Below, piece by piece: positions 29,486 through 31,093 of a stretch of DNA of 31,093 nt. The DNA comes from a virus. A program made the translations under genes and the position numbers. The notes below the pieces were generated by a model. It was not told where the DNA came from. It ran no database searches and worked only from the letters and a program-made list of their open reading frames with translations. How positions within the stretch are numbered: position 1 is the stretch's first letter; each line of letters starts with the position of its first letter. The stretch covers positions 1-31,093 of the IMG/VR virus record IMGVR_UViG_3300044641_003078; one strand, written 5' to 3'.

Positions 29486-31093
29486 ATGGCAAATTTTGAT
29501 TTAGGAAAACTTATGGAAGGCAAAAACCCACAAGCGGTAATGTTGGCAGAAACTCGCCAATTGAAAGCTAAATGGGAAAAAACTGGCCTTTTAGAAGGAA
29601 TGAAAGAAAGAGAACAACACAGCATGGCTGTATTGTTAGAAAACCAAGCAAAACAATTGCTTGATGAGGCAACTCAAACTGGTACATCAGCAGGTTCAGA
29701 AGAATGGTCTGGTGTTGCTTTACCATTAGTAAGAAGAATCTTCGGAGAAATCGCTGCAAAGGAATTCGTTAGTGTTCAACCAATGAACTTACCTTCAGGT
29801 CTTATCTTCTTCTTAGACTTCAAATATGGTTCTGCACAAGGTGGTACTAACCAATTTAATGGTAAATCATTATTCGGTGGTACTAACATCACTGGTTCAG
29901 CTGATAACTTTGGTAGAACTAACTCAGCTGTAAACGGTCTTTATGGTGAAGGACGTTACGGATATTCAGTAAACGATGCAAGAGCAACAGTTTCAGCAAC
30001 AGGTAACGCAGTAGCTGGTGCAAACGTTGTATCATCTTCTGTAACTGATTGGACTGAAATCGGATACGATTCAGCTGCAGCATCTGCATCTTTATCTGCA
30101 ACAACATTGGTTAAATTCGCTGTATCTAAATCAGCAATTTCTTCAACTGCAGACGTAGACGCAGTAAGAGCATTCCAAGTTACTGGTAATGGTATTGTTG
30201 GAAACTTCCCTCAATTCAACTATTACAATAAAACAAATAACATGGTTTACATCTATGCTGAAACAAACGCAGCTGGAGCAGCTGGTTTAAGAGCAGCAGG
30301 TGGACCTACTAACACTGTAATTTATTCTAACGTTCCTGCAGCTGATAACAGAGGTGACTTTGAAGATAAATCAGTAAATGGATATGGTACTGATTCTTAC
30401 AACGCAGGTACTTTACAATTAGATATTCCTGAAATCGATCTTGAATTGAAATCAGAGGCTATCGTTGCTAAGACTCGTAAGTTGAAAGCAGTATGGACTC
30501 CTGAATTAGCGCAAGACCTTAACGCTTACCACTCAATTGATGCTGAAGCTGAATTAACTTCTATGTTATCTGATTATATCTCTTTAGAGATTGATTTAGA
30601 AATCTTAGATATGTTAAAGAGCAACGCATTAACTACTGAATACTGGTCAACTAACGTTGGTGAGGAATATGTAGGTGGTACTTGGTCTAACATTGGTGGA
30701 GCATCAAATGCATACACTAAGAATGCTTGGTTCCAGACTTTAGGTGTTAAATTGAACAAAGTTTCTAACAAGATTCATCAATTAACACTTCGTGGTGGTG
30801 CTAACTTTATCGTTGCATCTCCTGATGTTTGTACTATCTTAGAATCAATTCCTGGATTCACTGTAAACGCTGATAAAGACGCTTTACAATTCGCAGCTGG
30901 TGTTACTGCAGTAGGTTCTATGAGCAATAGATACACAGTTTACAAAAACCCTTACATGACTTCTAACGAAATCTTGATGGGTTATAGAGGTAACAACTTC
31001 TTAGAGACTGGTGCTGTTTACGCTCCTTATGTTCCATTGATTATGACTCCATTAGTGTATGACCCACAAAACTTTACTCCACGTAGAGGTGTG
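29486..31093 (+). CDS. 23: Major capsid protein gp23, 3'-partial
   Basis: 536 residues are visible, running open to the window edge (T4 gp23 is 521 in total, so only a short end is missing). T4-type hallmarks: PLVRRIFGEIAAKEFVSVQP (80-99), an insertion-rich middle with Gly/Asn/Ala/Ser low complexity (about 120-310), then EIDLELKSEAIVAKTRKLKA near 320-339 and WTPELAQDLNAYHSIDAEAE near 341-360, and near the end YVPLIMTPLVYDP. The N-terminal propeptide probably ends at LLDE61 with A62, next to where T4 gp23 is cut after Glu65. The gene starts 26 bases after gp22 with an A-rich leader and no Shine-Dalgarno sequence. Confidence 0.94.
   Translation, partial: MANFDLGKLMEGKNPQAVMLAETRQLKAKWEKTGLLEGMKEREQHSMAVLLENQAKQLLDEATQTGTSAGSEEWSGVALPLVRRIFGEIAAKEFVSVQPMNLPSGLIFFLDFKYGSAQGGTNQFNGKSLFGGTNITGSADNFGRTNSAVNGLYGEGRYGYSVNDARATVSATGNAVAGANVVSSSVTDWTEIGYDSAAASASLSATTLVKFAVSKSAISSTADVDAVRAFQVTGNGIVGNFPQFNYYNKTNNMVYIYAETNAAGAAGLRAAGGPTNTVIYSNVPAADNRGDFEDKSVNGYGTDSYNAGTLQLDIPEIDLELKSEAIVAKTRKLKAVWTPELAQDLNAYHSIDAEAELTSMLSDYISLEIDLEILDMLKSNALTTEYWSTNVGEEYVGGTWSNIGGASNAYTKNAWFQTLGVKLNKVSNKIHQLTLRGGANFIVASPDVCTILESIPGFTVNADKDALQFAAGVTAVGSMSNRYTVYKNPYMTSNEILMGYRGNNFLETGAVYAPYVPLIMTPLVYDPQNFTPRRGV

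Noticed and set aside
1-31093. Prophage, tRNA genes, CRISPR array, insertion sequence
   Set aside because: No integrase, repressor-integrase layout, cloverleaf, regular spaced repeats or transposase were seen in reading the window.

Overview
The window is an AT-rich stretch (roughly two thirds A+T) of a T4-like myovirus genome that very probably infects a Bacteroidetes/Flavobacteria host. The T4 lineage is shown by recognisable homologues of gp46 (5'-truncated), gp17, gp20, gp21, gp22 and gp23 (3'-truncated), all on the + strand and in roughly T4 order. The host group is inferred from two promoters of Bacteroidetes type (TTTG, 20-nt spacer, TATATTTG), from A-rich leaders with few Shine-Dalgarno sequences, and from low GC. 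No integrase, tRNA, CRISPR or insertion sequence was seen.

Layout. (1) 1-1865: end of the recombination ATPase gp46, a strong terminator, and a small reverse-strand ribbon-helix-helix gene that contains this terminator. (2) 1866-10330: a giant 2522-residue fibre with tandem beta-domains and a C-terminal S74 self-cleaving chaperone, a 2OG-Fe(II) oxygenase-like gene and a small coiled-coil gene. (3) 10378-14819: a four-gene, translationally coupled sugar operon under a host-type promoter. It encodes a GT4-methyltransferase-GT25 fusion, a BAHT-type protein O-heptosyltransferase with its iron-finger cysteines, a heptose-1-phosphate adenylyltransferase and a heptose-7-phosphate kinase. (4) 14863-17972: a second coiled-coil gene, paralogous to the one before the operon, and an unusual fusion of an NMNAT-like adenylyltransferase with a nucleic-acid-ligase-like domain. 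(5) 18024-26777: packaging and head genes (zinc-ribbon protein, gp17, gp20, gp21 and several conserved but unnamed prohead-region proteins). (6) 26807-28187: a DNA methyltransferase with three C-terminal DNA-binding-like repeats, set between two hairpins and carrying its own promoter. (7) 28169-31093: a structured-looking leader, scaffold gp22 and major capsid protein gp23.

The most exciting system is region 3. The phage appears to make ADP-heptose from host heptose-7-phosphate and to transfer heptose to protein. BAHT enzymes normally modify beta-helical autotransporter adhesins, and the adjacent giant beta-rich fibre is the obvious candidate substrate. A phage-encoded fibre glycosylation system (with possible methylation, further glycosylation and hydroxylation) is therefore proposed. 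Most + strand transcription units without a host-type promoter are preceded by the 8-mer ATAYTTAT, which looks like a phage-specific promoter element.
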